Shown here one piece after another: positions 1 through 8,396 of a DNA stretch of 64,000 bases. The DNA is from Halomonas sp. GD1P12 (GTDB lineage Bacteria; Pseudomonadota; Gammaproteobacteria; Pseudomonadales; Halomonadaceae). Every line of letters starts with the position of its first letter. Position 1 is the first letter of the stretch. The stretch spans positions 1,178,001 through 1,242,000 of the forward strand of contig NZ_CP107007.1 in assembly GCF_025725645.1 (NCBI RefSeq). Reading direction: 5' to 3'. Position numbers and translations under genes: made by a program. Under the pieces are notes generated by a model. That model had not been told where the DNA came from. It saw nothing but the letters and a program-made list of their open reading frames with translations, and searched no databases.

Positions 1-846
1 CTTTTGATCGAGAACACCGACCAGCGCTCGAAGGACTACTCCAAAATCAAGGAGCAGTTCCGCCCGGCCCACGCCGACTACACCTACCACCACAAGTATG
101 GCCACCGCGACTACCGCGGCGGCGGGCGCTCCAGCGCCCGTGAAACCGCCATGCGCGTTGCCGCCGGCGCCATCGCCAAGAAGGTGCTCGCCGCCCAGGG
201 CATTCAGGTGCGCGGCTACATGAGTCAGCTCGGGCCCATCGAGATCGACTTCAAGGGCTGGGAGAGCGTCGAGCAGAACGCCTTCTTCTGCCCGGACCCG
301 GACCGCGTGGCCGAGCTCGAAAACTACATGGACCAGCTGCGCCGCGACCAGGACTCGATCGGCGCCGAGATCACCGTGATCGCCGACGGCGTGCCGGTGG
401 GCCTTGGCGAGCCGGTGTTCGACCGCCTCGACGCGGAGCTTGCCCACGGCCTGATGAGCATCAACGCGGTGAAGGGCATCGAGATCGGCGCCGGCTTTGA
501 AAGCGTGACCCAGCGCGGCACCGAGCACCGCGACGAGCTGACTCCGGAGGGCTTTCTCTCCAACCAGGCCGGCGGTATTCTCGGCGGTATCTCGAGCGGG
601 CAGCCGATCGTCGCGCGCCTGGCGCTGAAGCCAACCTCCAGCATCACCACGCCCGGGCGCTCGATCGACGTGCACGGCGAGCCGGTCGAAGTGATCACCA
701 GGGGGCGCCACGACCCTTGTGTGGGCATTCGCGCCACGCCCATTGCCGAGGCGATGATGGCGATCACGCTGCTCGATCATCTGCTGCGCCATCGCGGTCA
801 GAACGGCGACGTTCGTGTCGATACGCCGCGCCTGAATCAGCGTTAA
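1..846 (+). CDS. aroC: Chorismate synthase, 5'-truncated by the window edge
   Basis: Converts 5-enolpyruvylshikimate-3-phosphate to chorismate with reduced FMN, the last common step to aromatic amino acids, folates and quinones; cytosolic. About 281 codons are visible and the reading frame is open to base 1, so roughly the first 80 residues of a protein of about 360 lie outside the window. The signature [10 protein letters not shown] lies near visible residue 40, and [11 protein letters not shown] followed by PIAEA lies near the C-terminus; both are family hallmarks. The TTG at base 4 is internal and not a start. The gene is followed after 124 bases by the DUF6489 gene on the same strand. Identity is secure. 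Confidence 0.97.
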   Translation, partial: LLIENTDQRSKDYSKIKEQFRPAHADYTYHHKYGHRDYRGGGRSSARETAMRVAAGAIAKKVLAAQGIQVRGYMSQLGPIEIDFKGWESVEQNAFFCPDPDRVAELENYMDQLRRDQDSIGAEITVIADGVPVGLGEPVFDRLDAELAHGLMSINAVKGIEIGAGFESVTQRGTEHRDELTPEGFLSNQAGGILGGISSGQPIVARLALKPTSSITTPGRSIDVHGEPVEVITRGRHDPCVGIRATPIAEAMMAITLLDHLLRHRGQNGDVRVDTPRLNQR

Positions 847-970
847 ACCCGAACGCAGGGCGCTGCTACACTTCACACAAGAGCAGACCGCCGCCCCTTC
901 TGGCGGCGAGTCGCCAGAACGCTCAACGGATCACGCGCAATTCAGCCACATCACGCAAGGGGAGTCGGCC

Positions 971-1357
971 ATGAAAATCAACGTCGAGTTCGATCTCACG
1001 CCGGAAGAGTTTCGCCAGTCGCTGGGCCTGCCCGACGTCGAAGCCTTTCAGCAGCACCTGTTGACCAGCATCCAGCGCCAGATGGAGTCGGGTGTCGAAG
1101 GCTACGACCCGATGAGCCTGATGCGCCCGTTTTTGCAGCAGCCGATGATGCAGCAGGGGCTTTCTCAAGGACTCTCCCAGGGGCTGTCCCAGGGCCTTGC
1201 CCACTTCGGTACCTACCAGCAGATGATGCTGGATATGCTGAAACAGGCGGGTAACGCCAGCGCCAGCGCGGGAAGCGAGGCGCCCGAGGCCGAGCCGGAG
1301 AAGCCGGCATCCAAAGCGCGGGCCAGCGCCTCGTCACGCTCGCGGGCCAAAGAATAG
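971..1357 (+). CDS. DUF6489-like small protein with GLSQ repeats
   Basis: A 128-residue cytosolic protein with no signal peptide. The N-terminus (MKINVEFDLTPEEFRQSLGLPDV) resembles the DUF6489 family, whose function I do not know. The middle is rich in Gln and Met and holds the near-repeat GLSQ three times (residues about 62-73). The C-terminal 40 residues are Ala/Ser/Glu-rich and end in a basic tail (SRSRAKE). The ATG at 971 follows a strong ribosome binding site (AAGGGGAG about 8 bases upstream). It lies directly before the phasin and PHA synthase genes on the same strand, so a link to PHA granules is possible, but that is inference from position and from its helical, amphipathic look. No cysteine or catalytic motif is evident. 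Confidence 0.8.
   Translation: MKINVEFDLTPEEFRQSLGLPDVEAFQQHLLTSIQRQMESGVEGYDPMSLMRPFLQQPMMQQGLSQGLSQGLSQGLAHFGTYQQMMLDMLKQAGNASASAGSEAPEAEPEKPASKARASASSRSRAKE
1154..1201 (+). repeat. Four degenerate 12-bp units inside the DUF6489 gene
   Basis: Units begin at 1154, 1166, 1178 and 1190 (for example CAGGGGCTTTCT, CAAGGACTCTCC, CAGGGGCTGTCC, CAGGGCCTTGCC). They encode the repeated tetrapeptide Q-G-L-S/A. The 12-bp length keeps frame, so copy number could vary without breaking the protein. Confidence 0.75.
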
Positions 1358-1667
1358 CTCGGGGCTGCGTTGCTAAACGCCAGGGCAATCGTTACGCTGT
1401 TTCGATAGCGCCGGGCAAGCGTTTCGGGTTAAAAAGAGGGCGCGCCCTTCTGGTTTGAAAAACGCCGCAAAAGCGGGTTCTGGATGGCGCTGAACGGGCA
1501 AGACAACGCGTGGCAAAGCGCTTTGGCCGCAGGCAGGCGTGCCTTCTGCTTTGCTTTCGTGGATCGGAGTACGCGGTATCGCCTTCAAGCGGCGCGTACG
1601 AAAAAGCACTACAACACCCATCTGCCAACGTGAATGCCGCCTCATTGCCTTGAAAGGAGACAGGACC
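1358..1667. other. Intergenic region between the DUF6489 gene and the phasin gene
   Basis: About 310 bases without a convincing gene. Open frames here in other phases look like chance frames. A short GGGCGCGCCC palindrome lies near 1439-1448, without a T run on either side. The promoter for the phasin gene should be here, but I could not pick out a convincing -35/-10 pair. An AAGGAG ribosome binding site lies just before the phasin ATG. Confidence 0.5.
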
Positions 1668-2129
1668 ATGCAGGATAAAATGTTCGACGCCTTCAGTAGC
1701 CAGACCCGCCAGATGTTCGAGCCGATGCGCAAGATGAACTCGCTGATGCTCGACAACATGGAAAAACTCACCCACTACCAGCTGGACGCGATGCAGCGCT
1801 ACAGCCAGATGGGCACCGACCGGCTGCGCAAGGCCACCGATGTCAGCGACGCGGAAAGCCTGAAGAACTTCGGGACCAAGCAAGCCGAGATGATGAAAGA
1901 GCTCTCCGAGCAGATGCAGGAAGATGCCCGCGCGATGAGCGAGATGAGCCTGCAGTTCAAATCCGAAATGGAGAAGCTCTTCAGCGACGCTGGCCGCCAA
2001 ATGAGCGAGCAGGCAAGCAACGCCGGCCAGCAGATGCGTGAACAGGCCAGCGCCGCCGGCGAGCAAATGCGCGAGCAGGCGGGCGGTGCCAAAAGCGACC
2101 CCAGCAGCCAGTCCACGCGTAAAAAGTAA
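1668..2129 (+). CDS. phaP: Phasin family PHA-granule protein
   Basis: A 153-residue phasin-type protein expected to coat polyhydroxyalkanoate granules and control their size and surface. The start at 1668 (MQDKMFDAFSSQTRQMFEPM) has AAGGAG 10 bases upstream; a longer open frame upstream is not needed. Residues 1-90 match the phasin pattern: an amphipathic helix, then a Lys/Met/Gln-rich helical bundle. The C-terminal part holds three consecutive 11-residue units (QMSEQASNAGQ, QMREQASAAGE, QMREQAGGAKS) forming a long amphipathic helix, and ends in a basic tail. A strong terminator follows, so it can be expressed apart from phaC, as expected for an abundant structural protein. No cysteine or signal peptide is present. 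Confidence 0.88.
   Translation: MQDKMFDAFSSQTRQMFEPMRKMNSLMLDNMEKLTHYQLDAMQRYSQMGTDRLRKATDVSDAESLKNFGTKQAEMMKELSEQMQEDARAMSEMSLQFKSEMEKLFSDAGRQMSEQASNAGQQMREQASAAGEQMREQAGGAKSDPSSQSTRKK
1998..2096 (+). repeat. Three in-frame 33-bp units in the phasin gene
   Basis: Units at 1998-2030, 2031-2063 and 2064-2096 each encode an 11-mer with consensus QMxEQAxxAGx. Units 2 and 3 share almost all of their first seven residues. Eleven-residue periodicity is typical of amphipathic helices that lie on lipid droplets. Confidence 0.85.
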
Positions 2130-2140
2130 ACGCTTTCAAT

Positions 2141-2167
2141 ACGGCGCCTTCGGGCGCCGTCTTTTTT
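2141..2167 (+). terminator. Rho-independent terminator after phaP
   Basis: Perfect 8-bp stem ACGGCGCC / GGCGCCGT with a TTCG tetraloop, followed by CTTTTTTG. It separates the phasin transcript from phaC. Confidence 0.9.
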
Positions 2168-2237
2168 GGATCCAGGGATAAAGCGCGCACCGAGTGCGAA
2201 GTGGGTGCGAAAAGAGAGAGCATGAGGGGAGGGGCTT

Positions 2238-4157
2238 ATGCAGTCAGCGTGGAGTGCGGCGCCGGAAGGGCTCAGCCAGGAAGAGCTGGTGGTCTGGAGA
2301 GAGGCGCTTGAGAAAGTCGGCGAGCAGTATCAGGGCCTGATGGAAGAGCTTCTGGCCAAAATGGCGCCGAGCGACGCCGCCGATTCCGTGTACAGCGACA
2401 TGCGCCAAAGCTTCGAGGCCGCCGCCCGGTCGTTGATGGGTAACCCCACGCTTTTGTGGGAAACCCAGGCGCGGCTGATGCAGGATCAGTGGCTTTTGTG
2501 GCAGCAGGGGCTGCGCACGCTCTCCGGGGAGTCGGTGACCCCGCTGATCCAGCCCGCCAGGGGCGATCGCCGGTTCAAGGACGACGCCTGGACCCAGGAG
2601 CCGTTCTATCTGGCGCTAATGCAGCAGTACCTGCTGTTTTCGCAGTCCGTCGACGATTTGATCGGCAACCTCGACGGTCTTGAAGGGGCGAGCAAGCGAA
2701 ACCTCACCTTTTACGCCCGCCAGCTCGTCAGCGCCATGTCGCCGTCGAACTTCATTTCCACCAACCCGGAAGTGGTACGGCGGACGCTGGAAACCAAAGG
2801 GCAGAATCTCGTCGAGGGGCTTTCGCGACTTCGCGAGGATCTGGCCAACTCCGCCGAGGGTATCAACGTTCGCATGACCGACCGCCAGGCCTTCGGCATC
2901 GGCGACAACATCGCCGTCACCCCGGGCTCCGTGGTGTATGAAAACGAGCTGATGCAGCTGATTCAGTACACGCCGAGCACGGAGAAAGTGTTCAAGACGC
3001 CGCTTTTGATCGTGCCGCCCTGGATCAACAAGTACTACATTCTCGATCTGCGCGAGGACAACTCGCTGGTGAAGTGGCTCGTCGACCAGGGCCATACGGT
3101 ATTTCTGATCTCCTGGCGCAACCCGGGGCCCGAGCAGCACGACATCACCTGGGCGGATTACATGCAGCTGGGGCCCATCAGCGCCATGGAGGCGATCGAG
3201 CGCGCCTGCGGCGAGAAATCCGTGAACCTGATGAGCTACTGCGTCGGCGGCACGCTCACTGCCTCGACGGTGGCGTATCTCAACAGTACTAGGCGCGGGC
3301 GTAAGGTGAAGTCGGTGACCTACATGGCCACGCTGCAGGATTTCCGCGACCCGGGCGACATCGGCGTGTTCCTGAACGAAGGTGTGGTGCAGGGCATCGA
3401 GCACTCGATGAACCTCAAGGGCTACCTTGACGGGCGCTCAATGGCTTACACGTTCAACCTGCTGCGCGAAAACGATCTGTTCTGGTCGTTTTTCATCAAC
3501 AACTACTTGAAAGGCGACGTGCCCGCCGCCTTCGATCTGCTCTACTGGAACACCGACGGCACCAACCTGCCCGCGTCGACCCACGGCTGGTACCTGCGCC
3601 ACATGTATCTGGAGAACCGGCTGGTCGAGCCCGGCGGCGTCGAGCTCGACGGCGTGAAGATCGACCTTTCGAAGGTTTCCACGCCGAGCTACTTCGTCTC
3701 TACGAAAGAGGACCACATCGCCAAGTGGAACAGCACCTACTTTGGCGCGCTTTTGCCCAAGGGGCCGGTGACCTTCGTGCTGGGCGGCTCCGGCCACATT
3801 GCCGGTATCGTCAATCCGCCGCACAAGCAGAAGTACGGCTACTGGACCAACGATGCACTTCCCGCCGAGCCTGAGCAGTGGCTCGAAGGCGCCCAGGCGC
3901 ACGAAGGCTCCTGGTGGCCGCACTGGCAGGCGTGGATGACCCAGAATGGCTACGCCGATACGCAGAAAACCGTGGCTGCCCGCGTACCCGGCAGTGGCAA
4001 GCTCAGCGTGATCGAAGCCGCGCCCGGGCGCTACGTGCGCCAAACCATTCCCGAGGTGCTGGGAGAAGTGCCGTCTGAAGAAGCACCTGCAGAGGCGCCT
4101 GAAACCACCTCCAACAATGGCCCAAACGACACAGGCAGCGAGCCGACCAGCGCATAG
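2238..4157 (+). CDS. phaC: Class I poly(R)-hydroxyalkanoate synthase
   Basis: Polymerises (R)-3-hydroxyacyl-CoA into polyhydroxyalkanoate at the granule surface. The 639 residues fit a class I synthase, slightly longer than the usual 590 or so because of an acidic, Pro/Glu/Ala-rich C-terminal tail (about the last 35 residues). The N-terminal PhaC_N region covers about residues 60-250 and the alpha/beta-hydrolase core about 255-540. The nucleophile box is SYCVGG with Cys335; the catalytic Asp is D492 (in STKEDH) and the general base H520 (in GGSGH). The first box residue is Ser where most synthases have Gly. The ATG at 2238 follows GAGGGGAGGGG. The gene has its own terminator. No phaA or phaB lies nearby, so monomer supply must be encoded elsewhere. 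Confidence 0.97.
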   Translation: MQSAWSAAPEGLSQEELVVWREALEKVGEQYQGLMEELLAKMAPSDAADSVYSDMRQSFEAAARSLMGNPTLLWETQARLMQDQWLLWQQGLRTLSGESVTPLIQPARGDRRFKDDAWTQEPFYLALMQQYLLFSQSVDDLIGNLDGLEGASKRNLTFYARQLVSAMSPSNFISTNPEVVRRTLETKGQNLVEGLSRLREDLANSAEGINVRMTDRQAFGIGDNIAVTPGSVVYENELMQLIQYTPSTEKVFKTPLLIVPPWINKYYILDLREDNSLVKWLVDQGHTVFLISWRNPGPEQHDITWADYMQLGPISAMEAIERACGEKSVNLMSYCVGGTLTASTVAYLNSTRRGRKVKSVTYMATLQDFRDPGDIGVFLNEGVVQGIEHSMNLKGYLDGRSMAYTFNLLRENDLFWSFFINNYLKGDVPAAFDLLYWNTDGTNLPASTHGWYLRHMYLENRLVEPGGVELDGVKIDLSKVSTPSYFVSTKEDHIAKWNSTYFGALLPKGPVTFVLGGSGHIAGIVNPPHKQKYGYWTNDALPAEPEQWLEGAQAHEGSWWPHWQAWMTQNGYADTQKTVAARVPGSGKLSVIEAAPGRYVRQTIPEVLGEVPSEEAPAEAPETTSNNGPNDTGSEPTSA

Positions 4158-4174
4158 CCGCCAGCGCATTCAAG

Positions 4175-4197
4175 GCCCGGCACCGCCGGGCTTTTTT
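4175..4197 (+). terminator. Rho-independent terminator after phaC
   Basis: GCCCGG / CCGGGC stem with a five-base loop followed by six T. It lies 18 bases past the phaC stop. Confidence 0.9.
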
Positions 4198-4323
4198 ACG
4201 CGCGCCGTTAACGGACAAATTGTCGCATTGCGGTGGCAGCGGCGCCAAAGAGCGCTAAGGTAGTAGCCATCAACAAAGCGCTTTGGGCGCTGTCGTTTCG
4301 ATTCAACACTCAGGAGCCTCGTC

Positions 4324-4779
4324 ATGGCGAACGTTTTATCCAATACCCCACGTCCGCTCGTGTCAGCGCTGCTCGGCGCCGCCGTGTTGCTGGGCGCGGC
4401 GAGCGCTCAGGCAAGCGATATCAGCGTGTCCAACGCGCGCCTGAGCCTGCTGCCCGGTAATACCCCAGGGGCCGGCTATTTCGATCTCGAGAACGCCGGC
4501 GACGAGGCGGTCACGCTCACCGGCGCTGATACCGAGGCGTTCGAGGCGGTCGAGATGCACGAAAGCAGCGAGCACGAGGGCATGGCGCACATGCAAAGCG
4601 TCGAGAATGTCGAAGTCGAGGCGGGAGAAACCTTCAGTTTTGCCCCGCGTGGGCATCACCTGATGTTCATGGAGCGCGTGGTGCCGCTCGCCGTGGGCGA
4701 CAGCGTCGAGGTGACCCTCGAGTTCGATGGCGAAACGCTGCCGGTGACCTTCGAGGTCGTCTCGCCCACCTCGCTTTGA
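4324..4779 (+). CDS. Periplasmic copper chaperone, PCu(A)C family
   Basis: A 151-residue exported protein of the PCu(A)C family, which carries Cu(I) in the periplasm towards the CuA site of cytochrome oxidase or to SCO proteins. The signal peptide ends at AQA near residue 30. The metal-binding Met/His set is visible: M78-H79, M87 and M90, then H112-x-M114, matching the family arrangement of His and Met ligands. The ATG at 4324 follows AGGAG. It sits 56 bases upstream of an SCO1/SenC gene on the same strand, a pairing commonly seen and functionally coherent. Confidence 0.93.
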   Translation: MANVLSNTPRPLVSALLGAAVLLGAASAQASDISVSNARLSLLPGNTPGAGYFDLENAGDEAVTLTGADTEAFEAVEMHESSEHEGMAHMQSVENVEVEAGETFSFAPRGHHLMFMERVVPLAVGDSVEVTLEFDGETLPVTFEVVSPTSL

Positions 4780-4835
4780 TACGCGCCGCCTGGAGGATCG
4801 CCGAGAACGTGACCATCGCAAGGAGAGTACCGAGT

Positions 4836-5414
4836 ATGCAAAAAGTCGCGTGGCCGCTGCTGGCGGTCGCCTTGCTGGCCGGGTGTAGCGACGAAGAGTT
4901 TCGCACCACGGATATCGAAGAGATCATGCCGCCGCTTCAATTCTCGCTGACCAACGACGATGGCGAGCCCGCTCGCGCCGAGGAGTATCGGGGCAAGACG
5001 ACGCTGGTGTATTTCGGTTACACCCAGTGCCCGGACGTCTGCCCGCTGACGCTGGCACGCTTCGCCTCGATATTCAATGAGCTCGATGACGACGAGCGCG
5101 ACGACGTGCAGATGCTGTTGATCTCCGTGGACCCGAACCGGGACACGCCGGAGGTGCTCAAGCGCTATACCGACGCCTTCGGGCCGGAATTCACCGGGCT
5201 GACCGGCGACAAGGAAGAGATCGACGCGCTGACCAACCGCTACCGTATCGCCTACAGCTTCGAGGAGCCCAACGAGCGCGGGGACTACATCGTCAACCAT
5301 TCCAGCGCCGTGTTCGCCTTCAACGATGAAGGCCAGCCGCGCTTTCTGGTGCGCGACCCGCATTCGAATCAGGACGTGCTGGCCGACCTTCGCCGCGTGA
5401 TCGACGAAGGCTAA
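4836..5414 (+). CDS. SCO1/SenC copper-delivery lipoprotein
   Basis: A 192-residue thioredoxin-fold protein that supplies copper to cytochrome c oxidase. It is membrane-anchored: the N-terminus MQKVAWPLLAVALLAGC has a lipobox with Cys17. The copper-binding CPDVC (Cys65, Cys69) and the distal His155 (in VNHSSAVF) are all present. The start at 4836 is preceded by AAGGAGAG; an upstream in-frame extension would spoil the lipoprotein signal. It is likely co-transcribed with the upstream copper chaperone gene, and ends at a strong terminator. Confidence 0.95.
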   Translation: MQKVAWPLLAVALLAGCSDEEFRTTDIEEIMPPLQFSLTNDDGEPARAEEYRGKTTLVYFGYTQCPDVCPLTLARFASIFNELDDDERDDVQMLLISVDPNRDTPEVLKRYTDAFGPEFTGLTGDKEEIDALTNRYRIAYSFEEPNERGDYIVNHSSAVFAFNDEGQPRFLVRDPHSNQDVLADLRRVIDEG

Positions 5415-5433
5415 GCGCTTATGCGCTCAACGC

Positions 5434-5462
5434 AAAAAAGCGCCTTGAAAAGGCGCTTTTTT
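5434..5462 (+). terminator. Terminator after the SCO1 gene, possibly bidirectional
   Basis: AAAAAAGCGCC / GGCGCTTTTTT inverted repeat with loop TTGAAAA. T runs on both strands suggest it can also stop the minus-strand gene that ends at 5526. Confidence 0.9.
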
Positions 5463-5525
5463 GGATACGACCATTAGCTAACGGCAATCATTGAACAACC
5501 GTGATCGGGCAGTGACCGGTTTGCG

Positions 5526-5864
5526 TCAGCAGACCGACGAGAGCCCGCAGTTGGCGGTGTAGGCGCGGGAGTTCACGTCCAGAATCAGGCGATGATTGGT
5601 GGTGTCGTAGAAAAACGAGGCGAGGCCCTTGTCGGACTCGGCGGTCTGGTAGAGCCCGCACACGCCGTAGCCGTACTGCACTTCCTGCAGCTGGGTAAGC
5701 TCGACGCTTGCGGAGGTCGCAAGCTCGGCGGCGATCGCCTGGCGAATCTCGTCGTCCACCTTGTTGGCGGAGAGCGCCTGATTGCCAAAAATCACCGCCC
5801 CGATGACCGCCGTGAAGGCGAGCGGGGCGACGATCAGCAGTAGAAACGGGCGAGAAGTAGTCAT
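5526..5864 (-). CDS. Small membrane-anchored or exported protein of unknown function
   Basis: A 112-residue protein beginning MTTSRPFLLLIVAPLAF. One hydrophobic segment spans about residues 6-26 and acts as a signal anchor or uncleaved signal. The rest is predicted outside the cytosol and has three cysteines, one in GYGVCGLY and two near the C-terminus (ANCGLSSVC), enough for a disulfide. The region LTQLQEVQYGYGVCGLYQT followed by LASFFYD is reminiscent of small secreted proteins that read out as conserved in related genomes, but I do not recognise a family. I chose the start at 5864 over 5888 because it places the basic residue just before the hydrophobic helix. It is a single gene ending near lnt. 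Confidence 0.6.
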   Translation of the reverse strand: MTTSRPFLLLIVAPLAFTAVIGAVIFGNQALSANKVDDEIRQAIAAELATSASVELTQLQEVQYGYGVCGLYQTAESDKGLASFFYDTTNHRLILDVNSRAYTANCGLSSVC

Positions 5865-5934
5865 GGCGTCATTATGCCAGCGCCCCAAAGCCGGTCAAGC
5901 GCCCCGGCTGCTCCATAATGCCGCACCCTGGTGC

Positions 5935-7407
5935 TTAAAGCAGCGTCGTGCGCGTGCGCCGGGTCACCACGCCTGACGCGCCCATCAGCGCGGCCAGAAG
6001 CCAGGCCGGCCAGCTGCCCAGGCGGGTGAAGGGCGTTTGCCCCGTCATGGCGTAGAACTCGCCGGTCAGCGCCGTGGCTTCGAACTGCGGCGCGCGGCTC
6101 ACCAACTGGCCGTTGGCGTCGATGATTGCGGTAATGCCGTTGCTGGTGGCGCGCAGCACATAGCGGCCGTTTTCCAGCGCCCGCAGGCGCGCCATCTGCA
6201 GGTGCTGGTGCGGGCCGATCGAGGCGCCGAACCAGGTGTCGTTGGAAATCGTGACGATCACGTCGCTCTCCAGCGCCCGGCTGGCCACCAGCTGTGGATA
6301 AATTATTTCATAGCAGATCGCGTTACCGATGCGCAGATCGCCGACCTGCATCGGCACCTGCACAGCATCGCCTTTGGTGAAGCTCGACATGGGGAGGTCG
6401 AAAAAGTCGATCGCCCCACGCAGAAGGCTCTCCAGCGGCAGGTACTCGCCAAAGGGCACCAGATGCGATTTCTGGTAGCTGCCGGTGACGTTGCCTACGC
6501 CGATCACGCTGTTGAAGTAGCGATTCTCTTCGTCCAGCTGAACGATGCCGGTCAGAAGCGACGTGTCCGGCGAGAGCGTGGCCTGGATGCGCTCGAGCAC
6601 CGGCCGCGCCTGGTACTCGAACATCGGTACCGCGGTTTCCGGCCAGAGGATCAGCTCGGCGTCGTCAGCGACCGAGCGGGTCAGCTCGCTGTAGATGTTG
6701 GCGGCGGCGCGCTGACCTTCCGGCGTCCACTTGATCAGCTGGGAAAGATTGCCTTGTAACAGCGCCACACGCGTCGGCGTGGCGGCCGGCGTGGTCCACT
6801 GGCCCGGAAGCGCCAGCGGTATCAGCCAGATCGCCGCCAGCGGTAGCGCCATCCAGAAGCGCCGGCGCAGCACGCCGACCAGCAGCGTGGCGCTGAGCGC
6901 GACCAGCAGCGACAAGAGATAGACGCCGCCCAGCGGCGCCCAGCCGGCCAGGGGCGAGTCGACGTAGCCCGAGCCCAGCAGCAGCCAGGGAAAGCCGGTG
7001 AAGAGATAGGTGCGCAGCACCTCGCCCAGTACCCAGAGACCGGCGAAGCTCAAGAACGTCAGGCGGGTCGCGAAAAAGCGCCGAAACACCCAGAACGTCA
7101 GCGCGTAGAAAAGCGCCAGCACCGTCACGAACAGCGCGGTCAGAAATACCGCCAGCGGCACGCCGGTATAGCCGTAGTCGTGAATCGAGACGTAGACCCA
7201 GGAGGTACCGCTGGCAAACAGCGCCACCCCGTACGCCCAGCCCTTGAGCGCGGCCTGCGCCGGGGTGAGGCGCTCGAGGCCGAAAAACAGCAGCGCCACG
7301 GCGACAGGGCCGAGCCACCACAGCTCGAAGGGAGAGGCGGTCAGCGTAGTAAAGCCGCCGGCCACCAGCGCGGCCAGCAGTTGAAGCGCAAAAGGGGACG
7401 TCAACAC
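5935..7407 (-). CDS. lnt: Apolipoprotein N-acyltransferase
   Basis: Adds the third acyl chain to the N-terminal Cys of lipoproteins in the inner membrane, the last step before Lol sorting. The 490 residues start with about six membrane helices (residues 8-200), followed by a periplasmic nitrilase domain and a C-terminal anchor helix. The catalytic triad is visible: E257 in WPET, K313 in YQKSHLVPFGEY and C365 in ICYEIIYP. The start is a GTG at 7407, 27 bases after the corC stop, with only a modest AGGA upstream. It is last in the run ybeZ-ybeY-corC-lnt, the conserved gammaproteobacterial order. The window's lipoproteins (LolB, TPR protein, SCO1, YajG-like) would be substrates. Confidence 0.97.
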   Translation of the reverse strand: MLTSPFALQLLAALVAGGFTTLTASPFELWWLGPVAVALLFFGLERLTPAQAALKGWAYGVALFASGTSWVYVSIHDYGYTGVPLAVFLTALFVTVLALFYALTFWVFRRFFATRLTFLSFAGLWVLGEVLRTYLFTGFPWLLLGSGYVDSPLAGWAPLGGVYLLSLLVALSATLLVGVLRRRFWMALPLAAIWLIPLALPGQWTTPAATPTRVALLQGNLSQLIKWTPEGQRAAANIYSELTRSVADDAELILWPETAVPMFEYQARPVLERIQATLSPDTSLLTGIVQLDEENRYFNSVIGVGNVTGSYQKSHLVPFGEYLPLESLLRGAIDFFDLPMSSFTKGDAVQVPMQVGDLRIGNAICYEIIYPQLVASRALESDVIVTISNDTWFGASIGPHQHLQMARLRALENGRYVLRATSNGITAIIDANGQLVSRAPQFEATALTGEFYAMTGQTPFTRLGSWPAWLLAALMGASGVVTRRTRTTLL

Positions 7408-7434
7408 GGTCGTGTCATCCTGTTAGCGGGGGCG

Positions 7435-8328
7435 TCAATCGGCGTCGTCGGTATCGGCCGAGCCGGACGCGTCACTGGTGTCAGGATGCGCTTCGAGCAG
7501 GCGAATCCGGCGGTTATCGGCGTTGAGCACGGTAAAGCGCCAGCCGCCGAAGCAGGTGTACTCGCCGCGCCCGGGCAAATGGCCGAACTGCTGCATGACC
7601 AGCCCGCCGACGGTGTCGAACTCGTCGTCGGAAAAGTCGGTATCGAAGCGCTCGTTGAAGTCCTCGATCGGGGTGAGCGCGCGGATGGCGAAATGGCCGT
7701 TGTCGAGTCGGCGGATGGCGTCCTCTTCGTCGGTATCGTGCTCGTCTTCGATATCGCCAACGATCTGCTCGAGAATGTCCTCGATGGTGATGATGCCCGC
7801 GGTGCCGCCGTACTCGTCGACCACGATCGCCATGTGGTTATGAGTATCGCGAAACTCCTTGAGCAGGCTATTGAGCCGCTTGGACTCGGGAATGAACATC
7901 GCCGGGCGCAGCACGTCCTCCAACATGAAGGCGTCGCGACGCTCCTGGGACTGGGAGAGCAGTGGCAGCAGATCCTTGACCAGCAGGATGCCCTTGATGT
8001 CATCGAGGTTCTCACCAATCACCGGGTAGCGCGAATGGCCGGTTTCCTGAATCAGTGGCAGGTAGCCGTCGCTGGCTTGATCGATGGCGATCGCCGAGAC
8101 CTGGGAGCGGGGAATGAGAATTTCGCGCACCTGCTGGTCGCTGATTTCGAGCGCGCCTTCGATGATCATGATGGCGTCCTGGTCGAGCTTCAGCTTGCCG
8201 GCGGTGTGGCGCAGGAAGGTGAGGAGCTCGTCGCGGGAGCTGGGCTCATCGGAGTCACCGGTGAGGGCGCTAAAGAGTTTCTCGAGCCAGGATTTTTGAT
8301 TGGACGTGCTCGATGGATCTTCGCTCAT
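7435..8328 (-). CDS. corC: CorC/HlyC family CBS-domain protein (Mg2+/Co2+ efflux accessory)
   Basis: A soluble 297-residue protein with an N-terminal helical segment, paired CBS domains at about residues 70-190 (motifs [10 protein letters not shown] and [15 protein letters not shown]) and a C-terminal CorC_HlyC domain (about 210-290; [18 protein letters not shown]). CorC was linked to magnesium and cobalt efflux with CorA; the exact activity is uncertain. The lack of transmembrane segments separates it from the larger CNNM-like proteins. It sits between ybeY and lnt, the usual order, and is probably co-transcribed with them. A 68-base gap to ybeY could hold a promoter, but none is clear. Confidence 0.93.
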   Translation of the reverse strand: MSEDPSSTSNQKSWLEKLFSALTGDSDEPSSRDELLTFLRHTAGKLKLDQDAIMIIEGALEISDQQVREILIPRSQVSAIAIDQASDGYLPLIQETGHSRYPVIGENLDDIKGILLVKDLLPLLSQSQERRDAFMLEDVLRPAMFIPESKRLNSLLKEFRDTHNHMAIVVDEYGGTAGIITIEDILEQIVGDIEDEHDTDEEDAIRRLDNGHFAIRALTPIEDFNERFDTDFSDDEFDTVGGLVMQQFGHLPGRGEYTCFGGWRFTVLNADNRRIRLLEAHPDTSDASGSADTDDAD

Positions 8329-8396
8329 TGCGTCAGGTCTCTTGGTTACGAACGAGTGTGTCGGACAAATGTGGCGTCAAACGTCGAAAGTGAACG

